DNA of 64,000 bases from CAYRIH01 sp964424375 (GCA_964424375.1 CAYRIH010000003.1:1-64000), one strand, 5' to 3'. Counted from the stretch's first letter, positions 32,550-42,186 are shown. The notes: generated by a model not told the origin, from the sequence alone. Made by a program: numbers and translations.

Positions 32550-34658
32550 TTATATTTTTTGAATAGGCGCCAGATGTTTAGCTAGTTTTTTGGCGCCAAG
32601 TTTATTAAAAATTACAGTTATATCATTTTTATCAACATTTATGACAGTGCCACGGCCAAAATGATCATGTTCTACTCTATCCCCTTCTTTTAAATCTATA
32701 TCATTCCATGTCTGTGATTTATGTTGATAATTTAATTTATAATTGGTTTCTAAATCTTCGATTAGTTCTGGCGGGATATCATCTATGAATCGAGATGGAG
32801 AGCTAGGGCTTAATCTCCCGTATAACATACGTTGATGTGTATGTATGAGATAAACTTTTTGCTTAGCCCTAGTAATGCCCACATAACATAATCGTCTCTC
32901 TTCTTCCAGTTCTTCCGTATCTTGCAGGCTACGTGAATGAGGAAAGAGGTTTTCTTCCATTCCGGCTATAAAGACGTAGTTAAATTCTAATCCTTTGGCT
33001 GAGTGGAGAGTCATTAAGGTTACGGCGTCTTCGGATGAGTTGTAGTTGTCAATATCTTGGATTAAACTGATTTCTTCTAAGAAAACTTGCAAGGCCAGAT
33101 TGGTTTCCAAATAATCATATTTTTCTATGACACTTTTTAGTTCTTTGACGTTTTCTATACGAGTTTCTCCTTCAATGGTTTTGTCATTTAACCAGACTAA
33201 GTAGTTGGTTTTGTTAATTAAAAAATCAAATAATAAACTTAGGTTTTTCTTCCAGCTACGAGCTTGGGTTAAAATTTTGTCTAATTTATCTAGTTCAGTC
33301 TTAAGTTTAGGTTTAAGGGGTGCCTGATTAAACACTAAACTTATGGGTTGGTTTTGACTTTCAGCAAACTGCACAATAGTTTCCCAACTTTTTGCGCCAA
33401 CTCCCTTAGGGGGTAAGTTAATAATTCGTTTGAAGTTTAGATTATCTTGAGGGTTGGCTATTATTTTTAAGTAAGCTATTACATCTTTGATTTCCTTTCT
33501 TTCATAGAATCGTACTCCCCCAACTATTCGATATGGTAGATTGTTTTTAACAAAAATCTCTTCCAATGCTCTGGATTGAGCATTGGTTCTATATAGCACT
33601 ACAAAATCATTAAAACTCAAGTGTAGATTACCTGTTTTTTGTTTGAGGATTTCTTGGACAATAAATCCACCTTCTGATTGTTCATTAAATACTGAACAGA
33701 CTGCAACTTTTTCTCCAGCTCCTTGTTTGGTCCAGAGTTTTTTTATGCTGCGATTTTTATTGTGCTCAATTACGGCTCCAGCGGCATCTAATATGGTTTG
33801 GGTAGAACGATAATTTTCTTCCAATTTTATAATCTTGGCTTTAGGGTAATCTTTTTGAAAGTTTAAGATATTGCGGTAGTTTGCTCCTCGCCATGAATAG
33901 ATTGATTGCCAATCATCTCCTACCACAAAGATGTTTGTATGTTTAGCAGCTAACATTTTAGTTAGTTGATATTGAGCAGTGTTAGTATCTTGATACTCGT
34001 CGACAAGAATATATTTAAAAAGTTTTTGGTAATAGTTTAATATATTTGGTTCTTTTTTAAACAATTTAATAGTTACCATCAGTAAATCATCAAAATCCAG
34101 ACTGTTATTTTTTTCCAAAATTTTTTGATATAAGGGATAAACTTTAGCTACTAGTTTTTGGAAATAACCAAGTGCGAGCTTCTCATATTTTGATGGTCCA
34201 ATCAATTCATTTTTAGCTGATGAAATATAATTTAATACAGCAATGGGTGAATATCTCTGTGTATCAATTTCTAATTGCTGCATAGCTTGGCGGATAGCTG
34301 TGCGTTGTTCATCGGAATCTAGGATAGTAAAGTTTTTATTTTTACCTAAAGCTTCTATGTCTCGACGCAGGATTTTTACACATAGCGAGTGGAAAGTGCT
34401 AATGTTAAACAATCTATCCGATTTTAATCCCAACAAGCGCTTAACTCGATGGCGCATCTCTTCAGCTGCCTTATTAGTAAAAGTAACCGCTAGTATATTT
34501 TCGGTTTTAATCTTTTTTTGTCTGATTAAATAGGCAATTCTAGTGGTTAGAGTCTTAGTTTTGCCAGAACCAGCCCCAGCCAAGATTAAAACGGGGCCGT
34601 GCATGATGCTGACAGCTTTTTTCTGCATGGGATTAAGATTTTCTCTCAAATCTTTCAT
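32550..34658 (-). CDS. ATP-dependent DNA helicase UvrD/PcrA
   Basis: A superfamily 1A 3'-5' helicase for DNA repair and clearing of stalled replication. The 702 residues include motif I AGAGSGKTKTL near 30, motif II VDEYQDTN near 220, motif III GDDWQSIYSWRGA, motif IV-VI including TLMTLHSAKGLEFNYVF and RRLCYVGITRAK, and a C-terminal Tudor-like region (EGDRVEHDHFGRGTVINV). It is divergent from yebC. UvrD and PcrA cannot be told apart here. Confidence 0.95.
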   Translation of the reverse strand: MKDLRENLNPMQKKAVSIMHGPVLILAGAGSGKTKTLTTRIAYLIRQKKIKTENILAVTFTNKAAEEMRHRVKRLLGLKSDRLFNISTFHSLCVKILRRDIEALGKNKNFTILDSDEQRTAIRQAMQQLEIDTQRYSPIAVLNYISSAKNELIGPSKYEKLALGYFQKLVAKVYPLYQKILEKNNSLDFDDLLMVTIKLFKKEPNILNYYQKLFKYILVDEYQDTNTAQYQLTKMLAAKHTNIFVVGDDWQSIYSWRGANYRNILNFQKDYPKAKIIKLEENYRSTQTILDAAGAVIEHNKNRSIKKLWTKQGAGEKVAVCSVFNEQSEGGFIVQEILKQKTGNLHLSFNDFVVLYRTNAQSRALEEIFVKNNLPYRIVGGVRFYERKEIKDVIAYLKIIANPQDNLNFKRIINLPPKGVGAKSWETIVQFAESQNQPISLVFNQAPLKPKLKTELDKLDKILTQARSWKKNLSLLFDFLINKTNYLVWLNDKTIEGETRIENVKELKSVIEKYDYLETNLALQVFLEEISLIQDIDNYNSSEDAVTLMTLHSAKGLEFNYVFIAGMEENLFPHSRSLQDTEELEEERRLCYVGITRAKQKVYLIHTHQRMLYGRLSPSSPSRFIDDIPPELIEDLETNYKLNYQHKSQTWNDIDLKEGDRVEHDHFGRGTVINVDKNDITVIFNKLGAKKLAKHLAPIQKI

Positions 34659-34778
34659 TTTTATATTTTGATTTGCATAATTGATATGACAATTAATGTG
34701 TCTATATCGATAGTATAGTATAACTTGTCTTTTAAGTATTTATTATTTGATATACTGTGGCTGTAATAAAGTTATAAA

Positions 34779-35519
34779 ATGTCGGGTCATTCTAAATGGT
34801 CAACAATTAAACGCAAAAAAGGCGCCAAAGATGCAAAAAAAGGAGCTGTTTTTAGTAAATTGGCCCGTTTAATCGAAATAGCAGCTCGGAGTGGAGCTGA
34901 TCCAGAGATGAACTTTCGCCTCAAGCTGGCAATTACTAAAGCCAGAGAAGCTAACATGCCTAATAGTAATATCACCAAGGCTATCCAAAAAGGCAGTGGC
35001 GCGAATAAAGATGCTAGTGGGATTGTAGAAGCTACCTATGAAGGATTAGCTCTTGGGAATGTGGGAGTAGTAGTTCAGACATTAACTGATAATAAAAACC
35101 GAACAGTATCTGAGATACGACATTTATTCTCCAAAAACGGTGGCAGTTTTGGTACTTCGGTAAATTGGCAATTTAGCAATATGGGGGTTTTGCAGGTGGC
35201 AAAAATTAGCGATACAGAAGCTCAGGAGTTAGCCATTATTGATTCTGGTGCCATTAATTTTGATGACGAGGGAGATGTTTTAGAAGTGCATACTAATCCA
35301 AAAGAGTTGGATTTGGTCAAATTAAAAATTGAGAAGGCAGGGTTTAAGATAAAATCTACTTCGTTAGAATTGGTACCAAAAAATAAAACAATTATTAGTG
35401 ACAAATCATTAGCCCAAAAAGTTTTGAATTTTTTAGATATTTTAGAAAATCATGATGATGTAGTTAATGTTTATAGCACCTTGGATATTCCTGATGAGAT
35501 ATTATCCCAATTACAATAA
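34779..35519 (+). CDS. YebC/PmpR family protein
   Basis: The 246-residue protein has the universal start SGHSKWSTIKRKKGAKDAKKG and the three-domain YebC fold, including the conserved YEG and NRTVSEIRH(L)F motifs. Members act as transcription regulators of ruvC and others, and more recently as factors that help translation of proline stretches. Placement directly before ruvC-ruvA is the conserved one. The function in this organism is not determined. Confidence 0.95.
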   Translation: MSGHSKWSTIKRKKGAKDAKKGAVFSKLARLIEIAARSGADPEMNFRLKLAITKAREANMPNSNITKAIQKGSGANKDASGIVEATYEGLALGNVGVVVQTLTDNKNRTVSEIRHLFSKNGGSFGTSVNWQFSNMGVLQVAKISDTEAQELAIIDSGAINFDDEGDVLEVHTNPKELDLVKLKIEKAGFKIKSTSLELVPKNKTIISDKSLAQKVLNFLDILENHDDVVNVYSTLDIPDEILSQLQ

Positions 35520-35531
35520 ATAGTTTTGCAG

Positions 35532-36023
35532 ATGAATAAAGTGATACTTGGAATTGATCCCGGCACAGCCATAACTGGTTTTGGTGTGATTAGAGAAAGT
35601 GAGCAAAAGAAAATTGAATATCTTGATTGTGGTTATATTGCTACGAGCTCGCATGATGATACAGCCAAACGGTTATGGATTATTTCTAAATCGATAAATC
35701 AGTTAATTAAAAAATATCATCCCCAGTTAGTGGCAGTGGAACATTTGTTTTTTGCTAAAAATAGAGCTACTGCTATGGCTGTAGCTCAGGCTCGAGGAGC
35801 AGTTTTAGCCATCCTGGCTAAACACGAACTGCCTTTAGTTGAATATACTCCCTTGCAAATTAAACAGACTTTAACCGGCTATGGTCGAGCTGACAAACAG
35901 CAGATGCAAAAAATGGTCAAATCAGTTTTAAGGCTTGACCAAGTTCCCAAGCCAGACGACAGCGCTGATGCCTTAGCTGTGGCTATCTGTGCAGTTTATA
36001 ATCCTAAACCAATGTTAAAATAA
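35532..36023 (+). CDS. ruvC: Holliday junction resolvase RuvC
   Basis: RuvC cuts four-way junctions during recombination. The 163-residue protein shows its acidic active site: D9 in LGIDPG, the glutamate in VAVEHLFFAKN near 69 and two aspartates in PDDSADALAVAI near 143. The ATG at 35532 is preferred over a TTG two codons upstream, as MNKVILGIDPG is the normal start. It is followed by ruvA after four bases. No ruvB is seen in this window. Confidence 0.96.
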   Translation: MNKVILGIDPGTAITGFGVIRESEQKKIEYLDCGYIATSSHDDTAKRLWIISKSINQLIKKYHPQLVAVEHLFFAKNRATAMAVAQARGAVLAILAKHELPLVEYTPLQIKQTLTGYGRADKQQMQKMVKSVLRLDQVPKPDDSADALAVAICAVYNPKPMLK

Positions 36024-36027
36024 AAGT

Positions 36028-36582
36028 ATGATTGCTTCAATTTCCGGAATTGTTATAAATAAACACTCAGATTCTTTGATTATAGAAACGGGTGGTATTG
36101 GCTATTTAGTGTTTACAATTAATGATGTTTTAGCTTCTAGTCAGCTTAACAAACCCATAAAACTAATGACTCATATGGTAATTAGAGAAGACCATCAATC
36201 ATTATATGGTTTTTCTACCCAAGAGGAGTTACAATTGTTTTCTATGCTGCTTAGTGTTTCTGGGATTGGACCCAAGGCGGCATTGGGGATTTTAAATTCG
36301 GGCCAAGCGTCGGAATTAAAGTCGGCGATTGCTCGCGGCGATAGCGCTATTTTTACTGCTATTAGTGGAGTGGGTCAAAAAACTGCTCAGAGACTGATAT
36401 TAGAACTTAAAAATAAAATCGGGGTAGGGGTTGATACAATTGGCGGAGATTCTAAAGAGATTATTAATGCTTTAGCTGGTTTAGGTTATAATATGTATGA
36501 AATTCGACAGGTTTTAGGTAAAATCTCTCATCAGATGTCATTGGAAGAAAAAGTAAAAGAAGCTTTAAAATTATTAGGTTAA
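36028..36582 (+). CDS. ruvA: Holliday junction DNA helicase subunit RuvA
   Basis: RuvA binds the Holliday junction and guides RuvB. The 184-residue protein has the OB-like N-terminal domain (IASISGIVINK, MVIREDHQSLYGF), two helix-hairpin-helix motifs (SVSGIGPKAALGIL and ISGVGQKTAQRLILEL) and a C-terminal RuvB-binding three-helix region. The sequence and length are complete. It lies four bases behind ruvC. Confidence 0.96.
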   Translation: MIASISGIVINKHSDSLIIETGGIGYLVFTINDVLASSQLNKPIKLMTHMVIREDHQSLYGFSTQEELQLFSMLLSVSGIGPKAALGILNSGQASELKSAIARGDSAIFTAISGVGQKTAQRLILELKNKIGVGVDTIGGDSKEIINALAGLGYNMYEIRQVLGKISHQMSLEEKVKEALKLLG

Positions 36583-36612
36583 TTATTATATTTATAAATC
36601 AAAGGGGATGTT

Positions 36613-36795
36613 ATGGCAAAAAATAATGGTTCAGATTTCTGGTTATTCAATGATTGGCTTTATTTAGTTCTGATAATTCTAGTTGGAGCGACACTTCTAG
36701 CTATCAATCTAGGAGCTTTAGACAAGGTCTGGATTTCATATTGGCCAATGTTGCTAATAATTATTGGAATTAAGGAGATCTTAGAGCGTCGCTAG
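36613..36795 (+). CDS. Small two-span membrane protein, 60 aa
   Basis: The protein has two hydrophobic segments (about 15-32 and 37-56, ISYWPMLLIIIGIKEIL), similar in pattern to the LiaI/LiaF-type transmembrane region (DUF5668), in which the second span typically has W-P-x-LLI-x-G. A strong AAAGGGGAT ribosome site precedes the ATG. Its stop codon directly abuts the mltG start, so the two are coupled. The function is unknown. Confidence 0.75.
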   Translation: MAKNNGSDFWLFNDWLYLVLIILVGATLLAINLGALDKVWISYWPMLLIIIGIKEILERR

Positions 36796-37842
36796 ATGAC
36801 AAATTTTATCAAGGGGCTTATATCTATGATCAATAATGCCAGTGGTGATAATCCTCGAATGAGGCCCAATTTTTGGATTATAGCTGGTATTACATTTATT
36901 ATATTGCTAGTCGCAGCAGTTGGTTTTTATTTTGCCTTATTAGCTTCAGCAGGAGTTGGGGAAACTCAGCATTTTACAGTTCAATCTGGTCAAACCATTA
37001 CATCTATTGCGACTAACTTAAAACAGGATAATTTAATTAAATCTGTTTGGGGCTTTAAATTCTGGCTCAAATTAACTGGCAAAGTAATTGTTCAACCTGG
37101 CAGTTATAAAATATCCCCGATCTATAGCACGCCTAAAATTGCCAGCATTATAGCTAGCGGAGACACAGCCAATGTCACTGTAACTATCCCAGAAGGATTC
37201 ACTTTAACTCAAATTGCCAATCTTCTAGGCCAGAAAGAAGTGATAGTCCAGGAAGATTTCTTAGAAGCAGCTAACAGTTTTCCACCAGATTATGAGTTTT
37301 CTAAATATCGACCAGCTGGACAGTCTTTAGAAGGATTTCTTTTTCCAGATACATATCGGTTGATTAAGGGTGATATTACGGCTGTTATTCGGATAATGTT
37401 AGATAATTTCGGGGCTAAATATCGAAATGAAATTGAATCTGACTTGGGTGATAAGGATTTATATAAAATTTTAATCATTGCTTCGATGGTAGAGCGCGAA
37501 GCTAAGACCCAGAAAGATAGAGAACAGATTGCGGCTGTACTTTATAATCGTCTTGAAGCTGGCATGAGATTAGATGTAGACGCTACGGTTAGATATATCA
37601 CTGACAACTGGGAAGATCCAATTACCCGGACTGATTTGTCTATTGATTCACCGTATAACACAAGAAGATATGCAGGATTGCCGCCTGGACCAATTTGCAA
37701 TCCAGGGCTGGCTTCGATTAAAGCAGTGCTTAATCCCCCATCCAGCGATTACTATTATTACCTAACGGATTTTGAAGGGATTACTCATTACACAGAAACT
37801 CTTCAAAAACACAACGAAAATAAACTAAAGTATTTGCTTTAG
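36796..37842 (+). CDS. mltG: Endolytic transglycosylase MltG
   Basis: MltG (YceG) cuts nascent glycan strands and sets their length. The 348-residue protein has one membrane span (about 26-50), a LysM-like region (about 55-110) and the catalytic domain with the essential glutamate in IASMVEREAK near residue 233. The later conserved motifs are LYNRLEAGMRLDVDATVRY and GLPPGPICNPGLASI. The start abuts the stop of the small membrane gene and the end overlaps the comEC GTG by one base. Confidence 0.95.
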   Translation: MTNFIKGLISMINNASGDNPRMRPNFWIIAGITFIILLVAAVGFYFALLASAGVGETQHFTVQSGQTITSIATNLKQDNLIKSVWGFKFWLKLTGKVIVQPGSYKISPIYSTPKIASIIASGDTANVTVTIPEGFTLTQIANLLGQKEVIVQEDFLEAANSFPPDYEFSKYRPAGQSLEGFLFPDTYRLIKGDITAVIRIMLDNFGAKYRNEIESDLGDKDLYKILIIASMVEREAKTQKDREQIAAVLYNRLEAGMRLDVDATVRYITDNWEDPITRTDLSIDSPYNTRRYAGLPPGPICNPGLASIKAVLNPPSSDYYYYLTDFEGITHYTETLQKHNENKLKYLL

Positions 37843-39317
37843 TGCCTAGGTTGTTGCTAATTAGTTTATTAGTGGGGTTAGTGGTTGGTATAGCCATGGG
37901 CTCAATGTGGGATTTAGCTGATCCTTGGATTTTGATTTGGTTGCTAACAGGATTAGCGGCGATTGGGCTTATTTTTTATAAGCGAAGCATCTATATTGTT
38001 CTAACAGCGTTAGTAGTTGGTTCTATAATTGTAGGTAGTTTTCGATTCAATTATTATGCTAGTGGACCACTTGATGATGATATTAGTATGTATGCAGGAG
38101 AGACAATCTCTTTTTCGGGAGTAATAATTGACGATCCTCAAATAGATGGCAATTTAACTGAATTTACTATTTTGGTTAAGTCATTGGATAATTTAACAGA
38201 TTCCATAACTGGCAAAATTTTGGTTAAAACTCGGCGATATCCTGCTTATCAGTATGGTAATGTCATTTCGGTTACGGGATTAGTTAAACAACCCTATGAT
38301 TCTCCTACTTTTAAATATTCCAATTATTTATCTAGGTTTGGGGTTTATTCTTTGATGGATTATCCAGAGATTGTGGTTACTAAACCTTTTGATGCTAATT
38401 GGTTTTTATCTTTTTTGTATAATTTAAAGAATAGTTTTGTTGCTATCATCAATAAGATATTGCCAGAACCAGCTGCTTCATTTTTGGCGGGTTTGTTGTT
38501 TGGGATACGTCAAAATATGCCAGATGAATTATTGGAATCTTTTAAAACTACTGGCTTAACACATATTATTGCTTTGTCTGGTTTCAATATCACAATTATT
38601 GCTGGGGCGCTGATGAGTTGGTTTAAGTTTTTACCTCGCAAAATCAGGTTTATTTTTACTATAGTGGCAATAATTTCTTTTGTGTTATTAACCGGAGCCT
38701 CTCCTTCTGTAACTAGGGCAGCTATTATGGGCATACTAATACTTTGGTCTGGCTTGGTTGGCAGATTATCGGATGTGACAATTTCTTTGTTGCTGACAGC
38801 TGGCTTAATGGCTTGGCATAATCCTAAAATTGTATCTTATGATGTGGGGTTTCAATTATCTTTTTTAGCTACGGTGGGCATAATCTATTTTCATCCCATA
38901 TTAGTTAATTTTTTACCGAGATGGTTAGGTTGGATTAAAGAATATCTAAGTCCAACTTTATCTGCTTTACTATTTGTTACTCCGGTGATTGTCTATAATT
39001 TTTCTCAAATCTCTTTGATAGCTCCCGTGGCTAATGTTTTAGTTTTACCTTTGATTCCGGTGTCCATGGCTTTGGGTTTTGGGGCTGTAGTTTTAGGTGC
39101 GATTCATTTAAGTCTGGGCTCAATAGCTGGCTTAGTTGCCTGGGTACCATTGCAATTAATAATCATTATTGCTCAACTATTAGCTCAATTGCCGTTGGCT
39201 TCGTGGCCGATTAATGTAAATCAGCCAAGCTGGCTAGTTATATATTATTTAATATTAATTAGTTTAACAGTTTATTTATATGCTAATAAAAAATCGTCTC
39301 TATCTTTGGGGTCTTAG
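37842..39317 (+). CDS. comEC: ComEC/Rec2 membrane channel part
   Basis: ComEC carries single-stranded DNA into the cell during transformation. This 491-residue part has N-terminal membrane spans, a soluble OB-like DUF4131 region (about 75-180) and the competence domain with many spans (FLAGLLFGIRQNMP, GLTHIIALSGFNITII, RAAIMGILIL). The GTG start overlaps the mltG stop. The frame ends just after an A6 run at 39288-39293, and the metallo-hydrolase domain follows in the +1 frame, so this may be a split or frameshifted full ComEC. Confidence 0.9.
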   Translation: MPRLLLISLLVGLVVGIAMGSMWDLADPWILIWLLTGLAAIGLIFYKRSIYIVLTALVVGSIIVGSFRFNYYASGPLDDDISMYAGETISFSGVIIDDPQIDGNLTEFTILVKSLDNLTDSITGKILVKTRRYPAYQYGNVISVTGLVKQPYDSPTFKYSNYLSRFGVYSLMDYPEIVVTKPFDANWFLSFLYNLKNSFVAIINKILPEPAASFLAGLLFGIRQNMPDELLESFKTTGLTHIIALSGFNITIIAGALMSWFKFLPRKIRFIFTIVAIISFVLLTGASPSVTRAAIMGILILWSGLVGRLSDVTISLLLTAGLMAWHNPKIVSYDVGFQLSFLATVGIIYFHPILVNFLPRWLGWIKEYLSPTLSALLFVTPVIVYNFSQISLIAPVANVLVLPLIPVSMALGFGAVVLGAIHLSLGSIAGLVAWVPLQLIIIIAQLLAQLPLASWPINVNQPSWLVIYYLILISLTVYLYANKKSSLSLGS

Positions 39318-40128
39318 TTTATTGTTTGTGGCAAATTATTTTATTTGGCAAGCTGTTGTCTTTGCCTATGACAATAAACTACATATTTATTTTTTAGATG
39401 TTGGTCAAGGAGATGCTATTTTGATTAGAACACCTAATCATAAAAATATCTTAGTAGATGGCGGTCCCGATGATTCCGTTATTTATAAATTGTTTGAAGT
39501 TTTGCCTATTTGGGACAGACAAATCGATTTAATGGTACTTACTCATCCTCAAGCGGATCATGTCACAGGGCTTTTAGAAGTTTTGGATAGATTTAAAGTA
39601 AAAGAAATTTTGGCTACTTTTGCTGAGTATCCAACTAAAACTAATCAAGAATGGCTAACTAAAGTGTCTAACTATGGTTGTGTTTTAAATTGGGCTGACG
39701 CCTCGGATGATTATTATTTTGGGGAAGTTTATTGGGATACTTTATGGCCAATAAATTTGGATTCTGCTAGTGATGATGTCAACGAAGATTCAGTTACAGC
39801 CAGAGTTAATTATGGAAATTACAGTGTTTTATTGACTGGTGATATAGGTTTTCCTACAGAGAGCGAATTGCTAGATATATACTCAGATATTAATTCAACT
39901 GTGCTTAAGGTTGGGCATCATGGCGGTAAATATGCTTCGTCTGAAGAATTTTTGTTTGCAGCAAGGCCAGAGATTGCTGTTATCTCAGTAGGACAAAATA
40001 GTTATGGGCATCCCTCTGCTGATACATTAAATCGATTAAATAATGTAGGGGCAGAGGTTTATAGAACTAACAAACAAGGCACAGTAGAGATTGTTTTTGA
40101 TAAAAACAATTATTTTGTAAAAAATTAA
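39280..40128 (+). CDS. ComEC metallo-beta-lactamase part
   Basis: The 282-residue protein has one N-terminal hydrophobic span (about 7-28) and then a metallo-beta-lactamase fold: FLDVGQGDAILIRTP, the metal motif THPQADHVTG near residue 87, LLTGD and KVGHHGGKYASSEEF. This is the domain found at the C-terminus of single-chain ComEC, where it may process DNA. It overlaps the membrane part by 38 bases in a different frame. Separate translation, slippage at the A6 run or a one-base sequence error are all possible. Confidence 0.9.
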   Translation: MLIKNRLYLWGLSLLFVANYFIWQAVVFAYDNKLHIYFLDVGQGDAILIRTPNHKNILVDGGPDDSVIYKLFEVLPIWDRQIDLMVLTHPQADHVTGLLEVLDRFKVKEILATFAEYPTKTNQEWLTKVSNYGCVLNWADASDDYYFGEVYWDTLWPINLDSASDDVNEDSVTARVNYGNYSVLLTGDIGFPTESELLDIYSDINSTVLKVGHHGGKYASSEEFLFAARPEIAVISVGQNSYGHPSADTLNRLNNVGAEVYRTNKQGTVEIVFDKNNYFVKN

Positions 40129-40149
40129 ACGGCTCATGCATGAGCCGTT
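40128..40149. terminator. Palindrome AACGGCTCA/TGAGCCGTT, possible terminator
   Basis: A perfect 9-bp stem with loop TGCA begins on the last base of the metallo-hydrolase stop codon. The rightward side has A rather than T, while the leftward side is T-rich, so it would work better on the - strand or be a rho-assisted or processing stop. The stem resembles the terminator at 54698. Confidence 0.45.
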
Positions 40150-40228
40150 GAAAAATAGCTTGACTGAGAACAGATTTTTTATATATAGTAAGATGTCCTT
40201 TAAAATAACAATTTTAGGAGAGGGTCCT

Positions 40229-40732
40229 ATGTCGAAACTGCCATTTGATGAATCTGTTATTCATCTTATTGAGGAAACAGATTCTTTTGAGGGTCTTAGT
40301 GCCACCATCCAAGTATTGTCAAAAACAAAAATCCCAAAGAACCACCAGAAAATCATGGATGTCTTGTACGAAGCATTTGATCGTATGTATGAACGCTACT
40401 CCAAGGAATTTGAAAAGTTGTTGCGTTCATCGCTCGGTCTTTCACTCGATGATCCGAACATGCTTATGGATGTTCAAAAGGGTTATCAGTTGATTGATCG
40501 AGATGGCACAGTATGGCAAGTAACAGAAAAGTATCTAGGTGATAGTAGAAATGATTTTACTGTTGGCTTTACTTTGGCACACTCCTCTAATGAGTCTAAA
40601 ATGGACTTATATTGCTTATGGAGCGGAGCGCTTGTTATCAACCTGGATACGACAGAAGTAGCCACAAATTTTTATGAGGATCCTGAGAATTCGAGTATTC
40701 TCTCTGGCCGAGTAATATTTAACACTGAATAG
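40229..40732 (+). CDS. Hypothetical protein, 167 aa
   Basis: I do not recognise this soluble protein. It has a helical N-terminal half (about 5-85) and a strand-rich C-terminal half (about 90-165). The ATG at 40229 is chosen because AGGAG lies ten bases upstream; the frame is open 31 codons further up but crosses the palindrome at 40128. It is a single-gene unit, ended by a strong terminator at 40799. Its base composition is less AT-rich than its neighbours, which may hint at separate origin. Confidence 0.7.
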   Translation: MSKLPFDESVIHLIEETDSFEGLSATIQVLSKTKIPKNHQKIMDVLYEAFDRMYERYSKEFEKLLRSSLGLSLDDPNMLMDVQKGYQLIDRDGTVWQVTEKYLGDSRNDFTVGFTLAHSSNESKMDLYCLWSGALVINLDTTEVATNFYEDPENSSILSGRVIFNTE

Positions 40733-40798
40733 TCTTCAACCACTTTTTTCTTGGGAGCAGTTTGTGCCCTCCTCTCAAGTGTTGATTTAATTGGGCAC

Positions 40799-40828
40799 CC
40801 CCGAACATCGATATGTTCGGGGTTTTTT
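40799..40828 (+). terminator. Strong rho-independent terminator
   Basis: A perfect 10-bp stem (CCCCGAACAT with ATGTTCGGGG, loop CGAT) is followed by six Ts. It ends the transcript of the hypothetical gene at 40229. Confidence 0.92.
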
Positions 40829-40846
40829 ATTTTGCCATTAACTCAA

Positions 40847-40852
40847 TATAAT
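40847..40852 (+). promoter_or_regulatory. -10 box of a possible leaderless promoter
   Basis: TATAAT ends seven bases before the ATG at 40860, directly after a terminator, so this must be a new transcription start. There is no Shine-Dalgarno and no good -35 box. Confidence 0.5.
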
Positions 40853-40859
40853 AAAACTG

Positions 40860-41168
40860 ATGGATAAAAAGAATTTTATAAAAAATCAGGAAGATTTTGT
40901 TTGTGAGAACTGTGGACATAAAGTTAAAGGCGATGGTTATACTAATCATTGCCCTAAATGCTTATATAGTAAGCATGTTGATAATGTACCTGGTGATAGA
41001 GCTAGTAATTGTCATGGCTTGATGGCGCCAGTAGGAGTTACTTATAAAGATGGACATTATTCAATTACACTCAAATGTCTTAAGTGTAGAGCGATTAAGA
41101 ATAATAAAACTAATCCAGCTGATAATTTTAATAAAATTATAGAACTAAGCAAACAACATCTTGTTTAA
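40860..41168 (+). CDS. RNHCP domain protein
   Basis: This 102-residue protein carries the RNHCP domain: FVCENCGHKVKGDGYTNHCP, then CLYSKHVD, PGDRASNCHGLMAP and a final CLKCRAI, with several cysteine pairs that probably bind zinc. The family is of unknown function and common in CPR and Gram-positive bacteria. It has its own start signal at 40847 and overlaps the next gene by eight bases, so the two are coupled. Confidence 0.9.
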   Translation: MDKKNFIKNQEDFVCENCGHKVKGDGYTNHCPKCLYSKHVDNVPGDRASNCHGLMAPVGVTYKDGHYSITLKCLKCRAIKNNKTNPADNFNKIIELSKQHLV

Positions 41169-42186
41169 TCTAATTTATATCCCCTGGCACGTATTTTGGC
41201 TCCCCTTCGTATTGGCTACTGTTTTAAGTTATGTTTTGACTTGGTTGGTTAGATATGTAGCTAATCAGCGGCAATGGTATGCCCAAAGCACATCACATCA
41301 AACTCATACCAAGCCAATGGTGCGCTTGGGTGGAGTGGCGATATTTTTGGCCTTTGTTATCCCCTTTTTATTGATACTGGAACTAACCCTGCCTCGGATT
41401 GGGTTATTGTTAGCCATTACAATCATTTTCTTAATGGGTTTGTGGGACGATATTTTTAATTTAAAGCCTTGGTTAAAAATTATCTTTCAGCTTTTAGCTG
41501 TGGCTGTAGCTATATCATTTGGTGTTCATATTGGTCAGATTGCTAATCCTTTTGGCGGGGTAATTGTTTTTAATCAGTTTTGGGATATTTTATTAACTGC
41601 TGCTTGGCTCTTGATAGTTACTAATGCCATGAATTTATTAGATGGGTTAGATGGATTAGCAGCTGGGGTGACTGGCATTTTTTCAGTTGTTTTATTTTGG
41701 CTAAGTTTATTTATTATAGTTAATCAGCCAGAAACTGCCTTAATAGCAGTTATCTTGTTAGGCGTAGTTCTGGGATTCTTGAGATGGAATTGGCATCCAG
41801 CCAAGATATTTATGGGTGATTCTGGCAGCAATATGCTGGGTTTTTTAATTGCTACTTTGGCTATTATTAGTGGGGCTAAGTTGGCGACTGCTGCATTGGT
41901 ATTGGCTTTCCCTATTTTGGATGCGGTCTGGGCTTTTATTAGACGGGTTAGACAAGGCAAACATCCATTTTTAGCAGACCAAAAACATCTTCATCATCGA
42001 TTAATGAGCGTGGGGATATCACATCGCAATGTAGTTTTAATGATTTTAGCAATGGTGGCACTATTGGGAACGGTTTCACTTTTGGCTGGCACTCAGATAA
42101 AATTAATTTTAATGGCGGCAGTTATTTTGTTTATGATTTTGTTGATTAGGAGCATAATTCTAATCCAAAGAAGAAAACAGGGTTGA
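41161..42186 (+). CDS. WecA/MraY-type glycosyl-phosphate transferase
   Basis: The enzyme moves a sugar phosphate from a UDP-sugar to undecaprenyl phosphate, the first step of a surface glycan or teichoic acid. The 341 residues have about ten membrane spans. The catalytic motifs are GLWDDIFNLKPW, NAMNLLDGLDGLAAG and KIFMGDSGSNMLGF, with the histidine motif KHLHHRLMSVG near residue 277, which favours WecA/TagO over MraY. The start is a TTG overlapping the RNHCP gene by eight bases; no better in-frame start is seen. Confidence 0.92.
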   Translation: MFNLIYIPWHVFWLPFVLATVLSYVLTWLVRYVANQRQWYAQSTSHQTHTKPMVRLGGVAIFLAFVIPFLLILELTLPRIGLLLAITIIFLMGLWDDIFNLKPWLKIIFQLLAVAVAISFGVHIGQIANPFGGVIVFNQFWDILLTAAWLLIVTNAMNLLDGLDGLAAGVTGIFSVVLFWLSLFIIVNQPETALIAVILLGVVLGFLRWNWHPAKIFMGDSGSNMLGFLIATLAIISGAKLATAALVLAFPILDAVWAFIRRVRQGKHPFLADQKHLHHRLMSVGISHRNVVLMILAMVALLGTVSLLAGTQIKLILMAAVILFMILLIRSIILIQRRKQG

